From Hyphomicrobiaceae bacterium (GTDB taxonomy: Bacteria > Pseudomonadota > Alphaproteobacteria > Rhizobiales > Hyphomicrobiaceae): a stretch of DNA of 8,116 nucleotides. Position numbers and translations under genes: made by a program. Shown here in pieces: positions 6,135-8,116 of this stretch. The notes under the pieces were generated by a model, which saw only the letters and a program-made list of their open reading frames with translations, searched no databases and was not told the origin of the DNA. Every line of letters starts with the position of its first letter. Positions within the stretch are counted from its first letter, which is position 1. The stretch spans positions 1 through 8,116 of the forward strand of contig JAJFHI010000161.1 in assembly GCA_021775715.1 (NCBI GenBank). Direction: 5' to 3'.

Positions 6135-6170
6135 GCGCGTGCCAGTGTCGTATGGCGCTGGCGCGCGTTT
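6135..6170 (+). terminator. Hairpin between convergent FKBP and dnaE2 genes
   Basis: GCGCGTGCCAG (6135-6145) pairs with CTGGCGCGCGT (6158-6168) over 11 positions, two of them G-T wobbles, around a 12-base loop. A short TTT (6168-6170) follows. It begins 8 bases after the FKBP stop and ends 21 bases before the dnaE2 stop on the other strand. The stem is strong but the U-tract is short; it probably ends FKBP transcription. On the minus strand no U-run follows, so it is a weaker candidate for dnaE2. Confidence 0.6.
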
Positions 6171-6190
6171 GGGTGAGGTGTTGGGTTTTA

Positions 6191-8116
6191 TCAGTGAAAA
6201 TCACGGGAACCCGGAATAATGCGCACGTTGCGGGGATGACGACGGGCAGTGCGTTCCGGAATTGGATTGATCACTTCGTCGGCAGGGCTCACGGGGAGAT
6301 CAACTTGGTCGTCTGATAAAAAATGTAGTCTTGCCGAATGATCTTCAAGGCTCTCTGCAACAACATGGACAACGCCATCGTGGGATTGAATGCGCCCGCG
6401 GATTAAAACAAGTCGGCTTCCCATTGCGACCTTGCGATATTTTTCAAACCTCTTCGGCCAAACAACTGCGTTGGCAACGCCTGTTTCATCTTCCAGGGTG
6501 ATGAACATAACCCCTTTCGCAGTTCCTGGACGCTGCCGGACAAGCACAACACCGGCAACTATAACGCGCGCACCATCGCTAAGTTCCCGCGACGTTTGCG
6601 CCGTAACACACCCAGCTTGATCAAAGATCGCTCGCAATAACGTCATGGGGTGCGCCTTCAAAGAAAGGCGAAGGGTCTGATAGTCTGCGATCACATGTTC
6701 GGCGAGAGGCATCTTGGGAAGTTCGATATCCGGCTCGTGTCCATAATCTTGGGTATGGGCTTTGGCAAACAGGGGAAGGCGTTGTGATTTGGAAAGGCCG
6801 CGCACTTTCCAAAGAGCTTGTCGGCGGTCAAGACCAATCGAGCGAAAGGCATCAGCGTCTGCGAGACGTTCGAGGGCATGGGGCGAAACGTTCGCAACAT
6901 AATGGATATGTTCCATGTCTGTATATTTTTCATCCCGTGCCGAAACAATTGCAGTGGCGTGACTCTCACTCATGCCTTCGACCTGCCGCATGCCGAGGCG
7001 GAGCGCCTGGCGGCCATCGCCAATGGGTTCAAGCGTATTGTCCCATTCGCTCATATTGACGTCGACGGAGCGAACCTCGGCACCATGCTCGCGGGCATCA
7101 CGAACGATTTGGGCCGGCGCGTAAAAACCCATCGGCTGGGAATTAAGAAGCCCGCAGGCAAACACTTCCGGACGGTGGCATTTGAGCCAGGAGGAAACAT
7201 AGGCAAGAAGTGCAAAGCTCGCCGAATGGCTTTCGGGAAATCCGTATTCGGCAAACCCCTTAATCTGATTGAAGCATTGCCGCGCGAAACCATCCTCGTA
7301 ACCGCGCGCGATCATACGCGACACCATTTTGTCTTCGAAGGTATGAATGGTGCCAGCACGCCGGAAGGTGGCCATCGCTCGGCGCAAACCGTTCAGTTCT
7401 GCGGATGTAAATTGGGCGGCGGTCATCGCAAGGCTCATGGCCTGTTCTTGAAAAAGTGGCACGCCAAGTGTCTTGTTGAGGATGTTCTGAAGTTCATCTC
7501 GCGCGCCAAAATCGGAAGATGGTGACGGAATGTTGGCTTCCTCCAATCCTTTCCGCCGCCGTAAATATGGGTGCACCATGCCACCCTGGATCGGTCCGGG
7601 ACGGACAATGGCGATTTGGATAACGAGATCATAAAACTTTTTAGGTTTCAGACGCGGCAGCATACTCATCTGCGCACGACTTTCGATCTGGAATACACCA
7701 AGTGTGTCAGCGTTCTGGATCATCTCGAATGTCGCTTGGTCATCTGCCGGAAAGAAGCTCGCTAGATCCCGCTCTTCGCCAAAATGTGTTTGGAGTAGAT
7801 CCAGACATTTCTTGATGCAGGTCAGCATGCCAAGGGCCAGAACATCGATTTTCAAAATGCCCAACGCATCAAGATCGTCTTTATCCCACTCGATAAACGT
7901 TCGATCAGCCATTGCGGCGTTGCCAATGGGGACAACTTCACAAAGCGGATCTTCTGTTAGGACAAAGCCCCCCACATGCTGAGACAGATGCCGGGGAAAC
8001 CCAATCAGTTCTGAAGATAGAGCGAGGGTACGGCGAAGTGTGAGATCTTGTGGATCAAGGCCGGCTTCACGCACGCGTTTTTCGGGGATGCCGCTGCTTG
8101 ATGCGCCCCAAATTGT
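6191..8116 (-). CDS. dnaE2: Error-prone DNA polymerase DnaE2/ImuC, C-terminal 641 residues
   Basis: The frame is open to the right edge, so the true start lies outside the window; the GTG at 8074 is internal. About 60 percent of a roughly 1,080-residue C-family polymerase is present. PRHLSQHVGGFVL (fragment residues 41-53) is the palm/finger signature. DALGILKIDVLALG carries the third catalytic aspartate (fragment D91, codon 7844-7846, equivalent to E. coli DnaE D555); the first two are beyond the edge. RPGPIQGGMVHPY, FPESHSASFALLAY, a helix-hairpin-helix region at about 405-442 and an OB fold at about 510-600 follow. The tail HPRNVRIIPGSRDFH is typical of DnaE2 rather than replicative DnaE1. 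DnaE2 works with ImuA and ImuB in damage-induced translesion synthesis under LexA control; those genes would lie off the right edge. No frameshift or in-window stop is seen, so the visible part looks intact. Confidence 0.95.
   Translation of the reverse strand, partial: TIWGASSSGIPEKRVREAGLDPQDLTLRRTLALSSELIGFPRHLSQHVGGFVLTEDPLCEVVPIGNAAMADRTFIEWDKDDLDALGILKIDVLALGMLTCIKKCLDLLQTHFGEERDLASFFPADDQATFEMIQNADTLGVFQIESRAQMSMLPRLKPKKFYDLVIQIAIVRPGPIQGGMVHPYLRRRKGLEEANIPSPSSDFGARDELQNILNKTLGVPLFQEQAMSLAMTAAQFTSAELNGLRRAMATFRRAGTIHTFEDKMVSRMIARGYEDGFARQCFNQIKGFAEYGFPESHSASFALLAYVSSWLKCHRPEVFACGLLNSQPMGFYAPAQIVRDAREHGAEVRSVDVNMSEWDNTLEPIGDGRQALRLGMRQVEGMSESHATAIVSARDEKYTDMEHIHYVANVSPHALERLADADAFRSIGLDRRQALWKVRGLSKSQRLPLFAKAHTQDYGHEPDIELPKMPLAEHVIADYQTLRLSLKAHPMTLLRAIFDQAGCVTAQTSRELSDGARVIVAGVVLVRQRPGTAKGVMFITLEDETGVANAVVWPKRFEKYRKVAMGSRLVLIRGRIQSHDGVVHVVAESLEDHSARLHFLSDDQVDLPVSPADEVINPIPERTARRHPRNVRIIPGSRDFH

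Noticed and set aside
6818..7525. 235-codon plus-strand frame within dnaE2
   Set aside because: Antisense shadow of dnaE2, whose motifs are continuous on the minus strand.
1..8116. CRISPR arrays, tRNA or rRNA genes
   Set aside because: No regularly spaced direct repeats and no cloverleaf or rRNA-like sequence were seen on either strand by eye.

Overview
The window looks like a piece of an alphaproteobacterial chromosome, probably Hyphomicrobiales (Rhizobiales)-like. This is judged from the DnaE2-type polymerase, the winged-helix/TolB-like/TPR regulator, the DUF2189 membrane protein with an FNR/FixK-type box, and a G+C content estimated by eye in the mid-50s. No tools were run, so every family assignment is by reading motifs. 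The organism assignment is inference.

Layout, left to right. Positions 1-126 hold the last codons of an IS transposase that enters from the left edge, followed by repeat-bearing non-coding DNA. A minus-strand winged-helix/TolB-like/TPR regulator (399-1925) is divergent from a plus-strand pair: a class I SAM-dependent methyltransferase (2156-2986) and an OsmC-like protein (3048-3623). The divergent arrangement suggests the regulator controls the pair, possibly as a redox or electrophile response. The target is not visible in the sequence.

From about 3640 to 4392 the DNA looks like a scar. There is a minus-strand fragment of a response-regulator receiver domain, then about 600 bases without a convincing gene. 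Those bases carry GGTCAA-type repeats and a perfect 10-bp inverted pair that may be IS debris. Near the end of this stretch is a perfect FNR/FixK-type site (TTGAT-N4-ATCAA). It lies upstream of a six-helix DUF2189 membrane protein (4393-5202), so that gene is probably regulated by oxygen or nitric oxide.

After a second non-coding stretch (5203-5661), which contains a terminator-like hairpin pointing left, comes a small exported FKBP-type prolyl isomerase (5662-6126). It converges on the C-terminal 641 residues of the error-prone polymerase DnaE2/ImuC (6191-8116, minus strand), which runs off the right edge. A hairpin sits between these two convergent genes. In alphaproteobacteria dnaE2 usually follows imuA and imuB in a LexA-controlled mutagenesis cassette; if present here, they would lie beyond the right edge.

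I found no clear evidence of a wholly new multi-gene system. The most interesting items are the regulator/methyltransferase/OsmC cluster, the FNR-box-DUF2189 unit, and the receiver-domain relic.
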